From: a virus | Direction: 5' to 3' (one strand) | IMG/VR virus record: IMGVR_UViG_3300045242_000307 | Location: 1-31,135 of that record | DNA: 31,135 nucleotides | Shown here: positions 20,804 through 27,774 of the stretch, one piece after another | How positions within the stretch are numbered: the first letter of the stretch is position 1 | Layout: every line of letters begins with the position of its first letter | Program-made: the position numbers and the translations under genes | The notes under the pieces: model-generated | Told to the model about the DNA's origin: nothing | What the model saw: the letters and a program-made list of their open reading frames with translations, nothing else | The model's database searches: none

Positions 20804-21263
20804 AGATGCCGAGGTCCTGCGAGCCGTCCAAGGTGTCTTCCATCAGGCTGAATTCGGTGCGCAGCACCGCATTCTCGAGGTAGTCCACCACAGCGCGCTC
20901 GCTTATAGGCGGAGGGCTTACCTGGGCGATCTCGCGCGCGAGGCTGGGGGCGCGGGCCGCATAGAGCGGGGAGATCGCTTCTATCATGCCCAAGCGGTTG
21001 CGCATCGTCGTCAAGGCGATCTCGTATAGGTCCGGTATCGGCGTAGTTGCTGCGTGCTGCTGGCCCTTTATACCGAACCAATTCATAATCAATACCCGCT
21101 GAAGCGCGTCTGCACGATGTTCGAGGCGAATCCCTCGGACATCTTGGCCACTCATGCCGAAACAAAAATAATGAGTCAACGGGCACCAGCCATCGCGCCG
21201 GGTCCGTAAATAATCGGGATAGCAGCCCGCGATGCACATGGCCAGTTGACGCCGAGCGGTCAT
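20796..21263 (-). CDS. Hypothetical protein, 155 aa
   Basis: The ATG at 21263 has a good GGAGGGCAG site and overlaps the preceding stop (ATGA). The first 60 residues are Cys/Arg/His-rich (MCIAGCYPDYLRTRRDGWCP, HYFCFGMSGQDVRGIRLEHR). From the in-frame ATG at 21086 the protein changes to ordinary acidic helix-rich sequence (MNWFGIKGQQHAATTPIPDL, SERAVVDYLENAVLRTEFSL). The two halves could be two fused domains or two overlapping starts. No family is recognised. It lies next to the terminase. Confidence 0.6.
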   Translation of the reverse strand: MTARRQLAMCIAGCYPDYLRTRRDGWCPLTHYFCFGMSGQDVRGIRLEHRADALQRVLIMNWFGIKGQQHAATTPIPDLYEIALTTMRNRLGMIEAISPLYAARAPSLAREIAQVSPPPISERAVVDYLENAVLRTEFSLMEDTLDGSQDLGIYA

Positions 21264-21436
21264 CTGCCCTCCGGATAGAACCAGAAGACATCGCGGTAAG
21301 ACTCATATTCAAAGCAATTACTAAATTGTCGGACAAATTCCGCCAGCCAGGGCTCCTGACATATTTGCAAGGAAGTTAAACAGCGACGATTATCAACTTG
21401 CCTGAAGGGCACCGCGACAGTTTGGTATTGGCTCAT
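21260..21436 (-). CDS. Hypothetical protein, 58 aa
   Basis: The ATG at 21436 overlaps the TerL stop (ATGA) and the stop overlaps the next ATG. The product has MSQYQTVAVPFRQVDNRRCL, then TSLQICQEPWLAEFVRQFSN and FWFYPEGR. It is soluble and aromatic. Unknown function. It is seen as part of a longer open frame, but overlaps on both sides define the gene. Confidence 0.6.
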   Translation of the reverse strand: MSQYQTVAVPFRQVDNRRCLTSLQICQEPWLAEFVRQFSNCFEYESYRDVFWFYPEGR

Positions 21437-22938
21437 CGTATGCGGCCCCCGGTCATGCGCTTGCCCCTGCGCTCGTGCGCGTCCCACATGTCCTTGAGGG
21501 TGACGGTGCAGGCCTCGGGGTTGGTCGAGAGTATCTTGTCGGGCTCGGTGGGCGCGGGCGCGCGGCCGGGGATCATGCGATCGATGACCTGGCCAATTAA
21601 TCCAAGAGCATCGACCTGATCGTCGTTGCGGCCCACCGGGAAGGCCAAGAGCTCCTGGCGGAAATCGGGATACCAGAAGGCTTGGCTCGGAACGTAGAGA
21701 CCGCGCGTGGCCGCTCGGCCGCGGATGGACTGGGCGCGGATGGCCTTGTCGCCCCGCGTGGGGAATTGCGCGCGCACCACGTTGATGCGGCGCTCGAGCA
21801 AGCGCTTGTGCAGGAACGGGCCGACGCCCAACTTGATCTGGCCGGATTCCTCCGCCCAGCCCGCCGGGCGCCAGCGCTCCATCATGTCGCACTGAGTCTC
21901 CACCCAGATGTCGGAACTCGTGCGCGCGCGCCAGAGGTCTAGGATGTAGATCCGTTCTTCAGGATCTACACCTACGACGATGTGGCAGGTGTAGTCGCCG
22001 CCATCGGATGTGACAGCGTAGTCGCTGGCGCCGTAGACGTGCAGAGTGTCCCTGGCCGGGGGGTCGATGTAGGGGCGTAGCCAATCGGTCGAGAAATAGA
22101 TGCCCTGGTCGGGCGTGGGGTTCTGCTGGTAGAGCGCGGACCAATCCGCTGGCTGCATGTTGGCGCGCAAGCGCTCCAGCGCGCGCAAGTCGTACTTCTC
22201 GGGCCAGAGCGCGCGGCCATCATCCTGGATGGCCTTGAGCTCGACCACGTCCCACTTATCGCCGCCAGCGGCTTGCTGCACCAGCAACTCGCCCGTGAGG
22301 TCCTGCTCGTGCATGCGGTGATTGATGAGTACGATGGCCGCGTTGTTCTCAAGGCGGCTATAAGCGGCGGAGAGCCACTGGTGCACCGCCTTGCGCTCGG
22401 CTTCGCTACGCGCGTCGGCCATGGATCCGAATGGATCGTCGATGAGCAGCACGTGGGCGCCGCGGCCCATGATGTCGGAGCCGATGCCCACCGCATAGTA
22501 GCTGCCGCCCTGCTCGGTATTCCAGCGGCCCTTGGCCTGGGAGTCTCCGCTCAGACGTGTTTGAAAAAGGCGAGCGTACTCGGGTGAACCCACGAGATTT
22601 CGAACATCCCGTCCGAAATCCTCGGCCAGCGGGCCGGAAGCAGAGGCAGAGATGAATTGCCGATGGGGGTAGTGCCCAAGGTAGAATGCCGGGAAGCGCC
22701 GGCTGGCGAGCTCGGACTTGCCGTGCCGGGGGGGCACGAGAAGCATGAGACGATCGGTCTGGCCACGGAGGACCCTTTCGAGCTGCGCTGCGATCTGGCG
22801 GTGGAAGTCGGCCGTGCTATAGCGGGGGTATGTATACTCAGTGAACGCGATCAGGCTCGAGCGCGCGGCTCGGCGCAGGAGCAGCTCGCTCGCTGCGCTC
22901 GGGGACGGCACTGCGTACGATGGCTGCGAGCTCCTCAT
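21433..22938 (-). CDS. terL: Terminase large subunit
   Basis: This is the 501-residue packaging motor. The ATPase half has Walker A VPPRHGKSE (residues 68-76) and Walker B VLLIDDPF (163-170), with a VLINHRMHEQDL coupling segment near 200. The nuclease half has YGASDYAVTSDGGDYTC near 305-320 with the first metal aspartates, and NDDQVDALGL (438-447) with the last. An N-terminal TEYTYPRYSTADFH block matches the family. The ATG at 22938 overlaps TerS by 101 bases. GTG 22911 is an alternative giving less overlap. No intron interrupts it. The C-terminal part after 455 is a short charged tail. Confidence 0.95.
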   Translation of the reverse strand: MRSSQPSYAVPSPSAASELLLRRAARSSLIAFTEYTYPRYSTADFHRQIAAQLERVLRGQTDRLMLLVPPRHGKSELASRRFPAFYLGHYPHRQFISASASGPLAEDFGRDVRNLVGSPEYARLFQTRLSGDSQAKGRWNTEQGGSYYAVGIGSDIMGRGAHVLLIDDPFGSMADARSEAERKAVHQWLSAAYSRLENNAAIVLINHRMHEQDLTGELLVQQAAGGDKWDVVELKAIQDDGRALWPEKYDLRALERLRANMQPADWSALYQQNPTPDQGIYFSTDWLRPYIDPPARDTLHVYGASDYAVTSDGGDYTCHIVVGVDPEERIYILDLWRARTSSDIWVETQCDMMERWRPAGWAEESGQIKLGVGPFLHKRLLERRINVVRAQFPTRGDKAIRAQSIRGRAATRGLYVPSQAFWYPDFRQELLAFPVGRNDDQVDALGLIGQVIDRMIPGRAPAPTEPDKILSTNPEACTVTLKDMWDAHERRGKRMTGGRIR

Positions 22939-23353
22939 CCGTCAGTTCCCTGGCGTCGGTACGCCGTATGGTGTGGTCTACCTCGGTGCGGCTACGCCAC
23001 AGCTCGGGCTGGCGGTTCTCCAGCCAATACTGCGCCGCGCTGGGCTCCGCCGGCACGTGGCGCGTCTTGGTGGCCTGGACCACGGTGCCGTCCTTGCGCG
23101 TGTAGCTATAGGGCTCCTCCACGTCGTAGCCGGTGGCGCGCCGGTATAGCGCCATGGTCACGCGCTGATCGGCCATCTGGCCGCCCACCGCGATGGCGCG
23201 CCGGAAGTCGTCGTGACAGCAAGCCCAGAGCTGGATCTGCGCGAGGCTCACGGCGAAATGCTTGGCCAGCTCGACCTCGCTGGCGCCGTTGGCGCAGAGC
23301 TGCTCGGCTATAGGCGCGTAGGCGGGGTCGTAGGGGATGCAGGCGTCACTCAT
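22838..23353 (-). CDS. terS: Terminase small subunit
   Basis: The 171-residue protein has the layout of small terminases that choose the packaging site. An N-terminal HTH-like segment (YAPIAEQLCANGASEVELAKHFAVSLAQIQLW) is followed by a central helical part (MADQRVTMALYRRATGYDVE) and EPSAAQYWLENRQPELWRSR. The last block (A-x-x-x-W-L-x-N-R-x-P-x-x-W-R) is characteristic. The ATG at 23353 overlaps the preceding stop. It is directly followed by TerL. Confidence 0.9.
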   Translation of the reverse strand: MSDACIPYDPAYAPIAEQLCANGASEVELAKHFAVSLAQIQLWACCHDDFRRAIAVGGQMADQRVTMALYRRATGYDVEEPYSYTRKDGTVVQATKTRHVPAEPSAAQYWLENRQPELWRSRTEVDHTIRRTDARELTDEELAAIVRSAVPERSERAAPAPSRALEPDRVH

Positions 23354-23585
23354 AGGAGCCCATCAATCCCCGGCGGCGCACCTCGGCGCCCAGTTCCAGC
23401 GCAGTGGGCTCGTCTCTCGCTTCAAAACATCCAGGGGCGACCGGCTGTCGCCAGCCGCGCTCAAACTTGAACTCCCCAGCCTGGAACACAAACGACTGCT
23501 CCGGCTCAAGGCGCACCACAAAGCGCAGCAGCTTGCGCGAGAGCCAGCCGCGCCAAGTCATATCGGGAAACCACAAGCTGTTCAT
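23346..23585 (-). CDS. Hypothetical protein, 79 aa
   Basis: AGGAGG precedes the ATG at 23585. The product starts MNSLWFPDMTWRGWLSRKLL, then RFVVRLEPEQSFVFQAGEFK and FERGWRQPVAPGCFEARDEP. The first part is amphipathic and basic, perhaps membrane-associated. The end overlaps TerS by 8 bases. Unknown function. Confidence 0.65.
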   Translation of the reverse strand: MNSLWFPDMTWRGWLSRKLLRFVVRLEPEQSFVFQAGEFKFERGWRQPVAPGCFEARDEPTALELGAEVRRRGLMGSYE

Positions 23586-23596
23586 CACTCCTCCTG

Positions 23597-24145
23597 TTAC
23601 GCCAGCGGCACATCGGTCTCGGGCTTGATTTCATAGCCGCCGCCGATAATCGCGCGCTTCTCCTTGTCATAGGCCAATTTAGAAGTGCCGCGCTTCCGGC
23701 CGTCATCGTAAGGGTCCAGCGGCACGGGCTTAGGGCGCTTGTTCCAGGGCCTGAAGTCGAGTAGGTCGGCTGGCTCAAATTCCGACCAGTCGCCCTCGAA
23801 GGTGAGCGCGCGGTCATCGATGGTGAGGAAGGCTGCGGGCTTCTCGTGCGCGAACTTGATCGGGTAGATAAAGTCGGGGTCCTGGTGGCCACACATCGGG
23901 TGGTCGGGCCCGAACTCGCTGACCGAGTGCACGCACATCCAGGCCATCATCGCGGTGCGCCCGGCCTCAGTCTTGGAGCGCGACGAATAGATCTGAACGT
24001 CAAACCACTCGGTAGCGCGCCACAGCCAGCGCAGCGCGCCCGGCGTGGGTGGATCGGCAATAACGGTGGCGCCCTGCCAGCCGCTGGTGTAGCTATGGAT
24101 GACACCATCAAAATCTATTAGGAGAACGGGCTTGTTCCTGGCCAT
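23597..24145 (-). CDS. HAD-superfamily phosphatase-like protein
   Basis: The 182-residue protein has LLIDFDGVIHSY (D11, D13), the motif I nucleophile and acid of HAD phosphatases. IYSSRSKT near residue 53 looks like motif II, and FLTIDDRALTFEG near 105 like the motif IV acidic pair. The middle has a Cys/His-rich MCGHQDPDFIYP. Phages use HAD domains as 5' or 3' nucleic-acid phosphatases or nucleotidases, but the substrate is not evident. It stands between a GcrA-like gene and the terminase genes. Confidence 0.75.
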   Translation of the reverse strand: MARNKPVLLIDFDGVIHSYTSGWQGATVIADPPTPGALRWLWRATEWFDVQIYSSRSKTEAGRTAMMAWMCVHSVSEFGPDHPMCGHQDPDFIYPIKFAHEKPAAFLTIDDRALTFEGDWSEFEPADLLDFRPWNKRPKPVPLDPYDDGRKRGTSKLAYDKEKRAIIGGGYEIKPETDVPLA

Positions 24146-24146
24146 G

Positions 24147-24407
24147 CTAATACATCCTGAACCCCCGGGCGATTGGCCCGGGCTTATTGGACTTGCGCGG
24201 AGCTACCGGCACGAGATCCTTGCCATCGCGCAAATCTTCCCACAGCTTCTGCATAGCTTCCTGCCGCTTGCGGCGGCGCTCGCGCCACAGCGCGCCGATT
24301 ACCGCGTTGCGCGTCATGGCGAAGCGCGCAGTAAGCGCAGCGATGGTGGCGCCGTGATCGGCGAGATCGAGCAGCGCGGCATCGCGCGCCGCGTTAGGGC
24401 GCTTCAT
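24147..24407 (-). CDS. GcrA-like helix-turn-helix protein, 86 aa
   Basis: The ATG at 24407 overlaps the upstream stop (ATGA). An HTH of GcrA/recombinase type occupies residues about 10-40: AALLDLADHGATIAALTARF and AMTRNAVIGALWRERRRKRQ. The TRNAVIG core is very like the recognition helix of GcrA, a cell-cycle sigma-70 cofactor of Alphaproteobacteria that binds GANTC-methylated promoters. The rest is basic. It might bind DNA near the packaging genes or modify host transcription. No C-terminal sigma-binding domain is seen. Confidence 0.72.
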   Translation of the reverse strand: MKRPNAARDAALLDLADHGATIAALTARFAMTRNAVIGALWRERRRKRQEAMQKLWEDLRDGKDLVPVAPRKSNKPGPIARGFRMY

Positions 24408-24715
24408 AGGCCGCGCCCGATGCGCGCCAAGTGGCCCTCGCAAGTGTCCAGCAGCCGGGAGAGGCGCTCGTGGCGGCGGCGCAAATCGTTGATGAGCCCG
24501 GAGGAGGGCTCCTTGGCGTTTACCTGGTCGGGCGCGCCCGCGGGGCGCGGCTCGGAGCCATGGATCCTATCGGAAAGTATCAGCAGCGCGCTGGCCACCT
24601 TGCCGAGGCGCTCCAGCTGGTCATCCATGCCGGATAAAGTGGAACTCAGCGTGGGCGGGGGCGGGGTGCTCGCGCCCTGATTTGCTAGTCCCTGGTTCTG
24701 ATAATCATGCAACAT
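24404..24715 (-). CDS. Hypothetical helical protein, 103 aa
   Basis: The ATG at 24715 overlaps the previous stop (TGATG). The product starts MLHDYQNQGLANQGASTPPP and contains MDDQLERLGKVASALLILSD with a C-terminal helix INDLRRRHERLSRLLDTCEG. It is probably a coiled-coil protein, with no membrane segment. Unknown function. Confidence 0.6.
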   Translation of the reverse strand: MLHDYQNQGLANQGASTPPPPTLSSTLSGMDDQLERLGKVASALLILSDRIHGSEPRPAGAPDQVNAKEPSSGLINDLRRRHERLSRLLDTCEGHLARIGRGL

Positions 24716-25026
24716 CAAACTTCCTCCCTTGCTTCCTGCTTGCGGTCCCTGGGGTTGACGTCGTCCTCGCCCGTCTTTTGCTTCCAAAACCAGCACCAGC
24801 CCGTGGGCGCGATGTCGCCCGCGACCTCGGTGCACTGACGCGGGCGGCGGTAGTGCGCGCAGATGCCCGGGCGGCCGGAAGGACCGCAATGGCGGTTAGG
24901 GTTGCGCGCGGGATTCTCATAGCCGGCCTCGGCCTTGGAGCGCTTGCCGCGATGCTCGTCGGCCGCGGCGGCGATAGTCGCGCGCAGCGCGACGTTGGGC
25001 GGGGGGCGCGGCCGGGGGGATTTCAT
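24715..25026 (-). CDS. HiPIP-like Cys-containing protein, 103 aa
   Basis: The ATG at 25026 overlaps the upstream stop (ATGA). The N-terminal half is basic and Pro-rich (MKSPRPRPPPNVALRATIAA). The C-terminal half has four Cys: NRHCGPSGRPGICAHYRRPR, then QCTEVAGDIAPTGWC. The C-x(n)-C-x(n)-GD/EI-x-P-x-GWC pattern resembles phage proteins annotated as high-potential iron-sulfur proteins. Cluster binding is uncertain because the usual CxxC is C-x8-C here. The tail is charged. Confidence 0.55.
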   Translation of the reverse strand: MKSPRPRPPPNVALRATIAAAADEHRGKRSKAEAGYENPARNPNRHCGPSGRPGICAHYRRPRQCTEVAGDIAPTGWCWFWKQKTGEDDVNPRDRKQEAREEV

Positions 25027-25295
25027 CCTACCAGCATCCCGCGCAGATAGCTGTTGCTCAAGTGCATCTTGCCAACCCAGCCCACCAAGCGCACGGGAGT
25101 TTTCCAAAGCGGGCGCAGCAGCACGCCATTGCGGCGCGCGCAAACGCGATAGATCTCGGCCATCTCCGCACCGAATTGCTCGCCCACGGCCTCGGCGCTG
25201 GATTGCAGTTCATGCAAAGCATGCTCGGGCAGCATCTCGCTGGCCATCTCACAGCGCAGCTGGCCGCGCTCCATGAAGATGAAGCCCTCGGTCAT
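25023..25295 (-). CDS. Hypothetical protein, 90 aa
   Basis: The ATG at 25295 lies four bases after the stop of the fibronectin-like gene. The product starts MTEGFIFMERGQLRCEMASE, has ALHELQSSAEAVGEQFGAEM, and continues AEIYRVCARRNGVLLRPLWK and VGKMHLSNSYLRGMLVG. Mixed helix, soluble. No family is recognised. Confidence 0.6.
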   Translation of the reverse strand: MTEGFIFMERGQLRCEMASEMLPEHALHELQSSAEAVGEQFGAEMAEIYRVCARRNGVLLRPLWKTPVRLVGWVGKMHLSNSYLRGMLVG

Positions 25296-25299
25296 GGGC

Positions 25300-25596
25300 C
25301 TAGGCGTTGACGGTGACCTTGAGGTCGCTCACCGCGGCCGGCGCGGCGCTAGCGATGGTCGCCGCGGCGGCGTTGCTAGGCGCGGAGGCGTTACCGTCGG
25401 TATCATGCACCACTACGGTGAAGACTTGCTCCCCGGCCGGAAGGACGCCGGTGGTGAACGTATTGGCGGCGCCTTGCGCCGCGCCGATCTCGCTGGTGCC
25501 ATCGAAGATGTGCGTGCCGGCGATCTGCTCCGGCGCGAGCGGGGAGCCGTCCACTCTCGTGGTCGGCGCGGTCCAAGTCAGGGTGACGGTGGCCAC
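25300..25596 (-). CDS. Fibronectin type III-like protein, 98 aa
   Basis: The GTG at 25596 is preceded by a strong GCAGGAGGCACACA site. The product has the beta-sandwich pattern VTLTWTAPTTRVDGSPL, then IAGTHIFDGTSEIG, NTFTTGVLPAGEQVFTVVVH and DTDGNASAPSNAA, as in phage Ig/Fn3 domains displayed on virions or tail proteins. An in-frame ATG at 25704 would add a His-rich start (MFHFFHLHHHHSPPVPAH) of 36 residues. Both starts are possible. The domain may decorate the capsid or help adhesion. By position (before the terminases) it is not next to coat. Confidence 0.75.
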   Translation of the reverse strand: MATVTLTWTAPTTRVDGSPLAPEQIAGTHIFDGTSEIGAAQGAANTFTTGVLPAGEQVFTVVVHDTDGNASAPSNAAAATIASAAPAAVSDLKVTVNA

Positions 25597-25716
25597 TGTG
25601 TGCCTCCTGCGGTTGCGGTGGTAGCGGATGTGGACGTCGAGCGCGTAGATATGCGCGGGTACGGGCGGGGAGTGGTGGTGGTGCAAGTGAAAGAAATGGA
25701 ACATCGCGCCCTCATT

Positions 25717-25917
25717 CTACACCCCGCCCTGGGTGTTTCTGCCCTGGGCTTCATATTTTGTGGTCCATGCAACATATTTACGCATATTCCAAATATCAAT
25801 TACAACTGGGCCAAGTCGCAATCCCCCAACGTATCCCGTCTCAGTGTGAGGATTATTAGGCGCAACATCAATTGCAAAATCCAAACAATTCCATCTACGC
25901 CAAATTAAACGAATCAT
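25717..25917 (-). CDS. Hypothetical protein, 66 aa
   Basis: The ATG at 25917 overlaps the preceding stop (ATGA). The product reads MIRLIWRRWNCLDFAIDVAP, then NNPHTETGYVGGLRLGPVVI and DIWNMRKYVAWTTKYEAQ. A beta-rich small protein. Local DNA is less GC-rich than the rest of the operon (25.7-26.2 kb), which suggests separate acquisition. Unknown function. Confidence 0.55.
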   Translation of the reverse strand: MIRLIWRRWNCLDFAIDVAPNNPHTETGYVGGLRLGPVVIDIWNMRKYVAWTTKYEAQGRNTQGGV

Positions 25918-26147
25918 CCTACACGTTTCCTTCTTCGCTTCTCCTGGCCAACTACATAGTCGTCTCTTTTAACAATCTTAAATCCTGCATTATAAAGAAC
26001 AGCAAAAATAAAACAAACCCCTTCCTCAGTCAACTTCCCCGAACCTACTTGATAACCCGATGTCTTTATGGGCTCAATGCCAACAAACAAACCTTTTAGA
26101 CGTGCAACTGCTTGCAAAGTTGCTTTGTCTTTTAATCGTTTAGCCAC
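25914..26147 (-). CDS. Hypothetical basic protein, 77 aa
   Basis: The GTG at 26147 follows AAAGGAACTGGGCT. The product begins MAKRLKDKATLQAVARLKGL, has FVGIEPIKTSGYQVGSGKLT and EEGVCFIFAVLYNAGFKIVK, and ends in a basic stretch (QEKRRRKRVG). Codon use is AT-rich compared with neighbours. It may bind nucleic acid, by composition only. Confidence 0.55.
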   Translation of the reverse strand: MAKRLKDKATLQAVARLKGLFVGIEPIKTSGYQVGSGKLTEEGVCFIFAVLYNAGFKIVKRDDYVVGQEKRRRKRVG

Positions 26148-26226
26148 AGCCCAGTTCCTTTCTAAGTTTTATTTAACCCAGAACTAGGCTAACTTAAACC
26201 GTGAGCGCAGCAAAGAAACCGTACCA

Positions 26227-26595
26227 TTACTTCCCGCGATGTCCTACCCGATGCGCGCCCTGTTTCCCTGACGTGCGAAGCATACCGCTTCTTTGATGCG
26301 CCGCATAGCCAAATCCATGGGCATTCTGAGCAGATGGAGGGCTAAAAGAATGCGCAGTTCCTTCACCCGCACGCTGATGATGGGCAGCCATCCCAAAATT
26401 CGGCGTGCCGTGCTCGTGGCCGGCCACCGGCTCGGTATTCTTGCCCTCGGAGCGTCCCTCGCCGTGGGCCATGAGCTCGGGCACCGCGACGCGGTGCGGC
26501 GCGGCGATGCCAGTCTTAACAGAGCCGCGGCTGGACTTCGGCTGCCTAGCGTGGCTGGCGAGGCCGCGCGGCTTGGGCTGGGATTTCATTGCCAT
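26227..26595 (-). CDS. Basic low-complexity protein, 122 aa
   Basis: The ATG at 26595 follows GGAGAAAATAAC. The product is disordered and rich in His, Gly, Ala, Ser, Lys and Arg (MAMKSQPKPRGLASHARQPK, then EHGTPNFGMAAHHQRAGEGT, and TSGKQGAHRVGHRGK). It could be an internal DNA-binding or packaged protein. No family is recognised. Confidence 0.5.
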   Translation of the reverse strand: MAMKSQPKPRGLASHARQPKSSRGSVKTGIAAPHRVAVPELMAHGEGRSEGKNTEPVAGHEHGTPNFGMAAHHQRAGEGTAHSFSPPSAQNAHGFGYAAHQRSGMLRTSGKQGAHRVGHRGK

Positions 26596-26596
26596 G

Positions 26597-26779
26597 TTAT
26601 TTTCTCCGTTTCCTGCTCTGGCCGCTCTCGCTCAATGCGATCGCGACAGCTTGTTTTGGTGAAGTCACCACGGGCCCGCGCTTGGAGCCAGAGTGCAGCT
26701 TGCCCTGGCCAAACTTACGCATCTCCGTGCGCACGACCGCGCGTTTCTGGGCCTTGGTTCGCGTGGGGCCGACGGGCAT
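26597..26779 (-). CDS. DUF6496-like small basic protein, 60 aa
   Basis: The ATG at 26779 has GGGAGGCGAAG just upstream, so it is preferred over 26860. The product begins MPVGPTRTKAQKRAVVRTEM, then RKFGQGKLHSGSKRGPVVTS and PKQAVAIALSESGQSRKRRK. The layout T-K-A-Q-x(n)-M-x-x-F-x-x-G-x-L-x-S-G then K-Q-A-x-A-I-A-L-S-E-x-G matches a small family of phage and bacterial basic proteins of unknown role (DUF6496, from memory). Confidence 0.72.
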   Translation of the reverse strand: MPVGPTRTKAQKRAVVRTEMRKFGQGKLHSGSKRGPVVTSPKQAVAIALSESGQSRKRRK

Positions 26780-26792
26780 CTTCGCCTCCCGC

Positions 26793-27173
26793 TTATAGCA
26801 ACAATAGCGGCAGCAGCGCGGCCATGTCGCTGCCGCCCAGCGTGCCCAATAACGCATCACCGCCCACGGCCGCTTCGCCCCCGAGCGCGGCGGCTTCGGG
26901 CGCCGCAGTCATGGCGCCGGCCGTGCCGCCGACCTCCGCGCCGGTGCCCGCCATCGCGCCGAGCGAGGCCGAGGGCGTGGCGAACAAGGCAGAGATCGGG
27001 TTGACCATGTTGCCCAGCGAGGACGAATTGCTGCTGGGCTGCTGCGGGCGCTGGATGTGGAAGTCGCCCACCGAAGCCGGCATCATCTGCGGCGCAGGCG
27101 GCGCGGGCTGCTGGCCTAACGTGCCCAGCAGCGGGCTATAGCCGGTTTGCAGCATGCCATAGCCGGCGGGCAT
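26793..27173 (-). CDS. Ala/Gly/Pro-rich protein, 126 aa
   Basis: AGGAG precedes the ATG at 27173. The product starts MPAGYGMLQTGYSPLLGTLG, has a Pro/Gln region (QQPAPPAPQMMPASVGDF, QRPQQPSSNSSS) and then a long hydrophobic Ala/Gly segment (FATPSASLGAMAGTGAEVGG, ending SDMAALLPLLLL). It could be membrane-active or a virion protein, such as an ejected internal protein. No family is recognised. Confidence 0.6.
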   Translation of the reverse strand: MPAGYGMLQTGYSPLLGTLGQQPAPPAPQMMPASVGDFHIQRPQQPSSNSSSLGNMVNPISALFATPSASLGAMAGTGAEVGGTAGAMTAAPEAAALGGEAAVGGDALLGTLGGSDMAALLPLLLL

Positions 27174-27177
27174 CGGT

Positions 27178-27318
27178 TTATTTACTCCTACGCAGCGCCT
27201 TGCGCGCCGGCTTAGCGGGCGCGCGGTAGCCGCCCGCGGGCTTGCGCTTAGAAGCCTTGGCGGCGCGGTTGCGCGCAGTGGTCGCGGTAATCTCGGACAG
27301 GCCGGGCGCGCCGGGCAT
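27178..27318 (-). CDS. Small very basic protein, 46 aa
   Basis: The ATG at 27318 directly follows the upstream TAG. The product is MPGAPGLSEITATTARNRAA, then KASKRKPAGGYRAPAKPARK and ALRRSK. It is Lys/Arg/Ala/Pro-rich like histone tails. It may bind DNA or RNA. No family is recognised. Confidence 0.55.
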   Translation of the reverse strand: MPGAPGLSEITATTARNRAAKASKRKPAGGYRAPAKPARKALRRSK

Positions 27319-27621
27319 CTAGGCCACCGCTACCGCTTCTGCGGCCACAGCGGCGCGAGCGCGCGCAAGCGCGGCGCCGAACGTCCAATCGGTCACGCAG
27401 AATGAGGACCCCCGCCCGCGCGCAATGGCGCCGGGGTCGCGCCCCGCGTAGATGGCCATGATCTCAGGCGGCCAGCCCATGCGGTCATGGTTGCCCATCC
27501 ACCGCTCGATGAGACAGTCCCCGCAGTTATGGAAGTTGTAGGTCTCGGCGGGGTCGCGCGTTTCCAGCCACGCGATGAGATCGTGCACGTTGCGCTTGCG
27601 CCATTGCGGATTATAGAGCAT
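27319..27621 (-). CDS. Hypothetical protein, 100 aa
   Basis: The ATG at 27621 lies near the stop of the membrane protein. The product begins MLYNPQWRKRNVHDLIAWLE, has TRDPAETYNFHNCGDCLIERWMG with a C-x-x-C pair, then GWPPEIMAIYAGRDPGAIAR and an Ala-rich end. The middle resembles small conserved proteins of phages and plasmids of Alphaproteobacteria. Function unknown. Confidence 0.65.
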   Translation of the reverse strand: MLYNPQWRKRNVHDLIAWLETRDPAETYNFHNCGDCLIERWMGNHDRMGWPPEIMAIYAGRDPGAIARGRGSSFCVTDWTFGAALARARAAVAAEAVAVA

Positions 27622-27627
27622 GGGTGT

Positions 27628-27774
27628 TCATCCTGTCCAGTAGTGCCAAACATAGGCGAGCAGCGGCCATCCAAATAAAACGAATAGAGTGGCCACTACG
27701 ATGAAGACCAGCACGCCGAGCAGAAACTCGCGCAACGCGAACTTGCCCGGCGGCTGGGTGCGGTAGGCGCTCAC
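27628..27774 (-). CDS. Small membrane protein, 48 aa
   Basis: The GTG at 27774 overlaps the cold-shock gene stop (GTGA). After VSAYRTQPPGKFALREF comes one membrane segment (LLGVLVFIVVATLFVLFGWP, about residues 18-37), then LLAYVWHYWTG. Probably an inner-membrane protein with the N-terminus inside. Function unknown. Confidence 0.6.
   Translation of the reverse strand: MSAYRTQPPGKFALREFLLGVLVFIVVATLFVLFGWPLLAYVWHYWTG

Noticed and set aside
20743-21336. 197-codon minus-strand frame overlapping two coupled genes
   Set aside because: It overlaps the 111-aa and 155-aa genes in another frame and is Pro/Arg/Ser-rich. The coupled genes have better start sites and spacing.
21972-22496. 174-codon frame inside TerL
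   Set aside because: Shadow of the terminase frame with Ser/Thr/Pro bias and no motifs.
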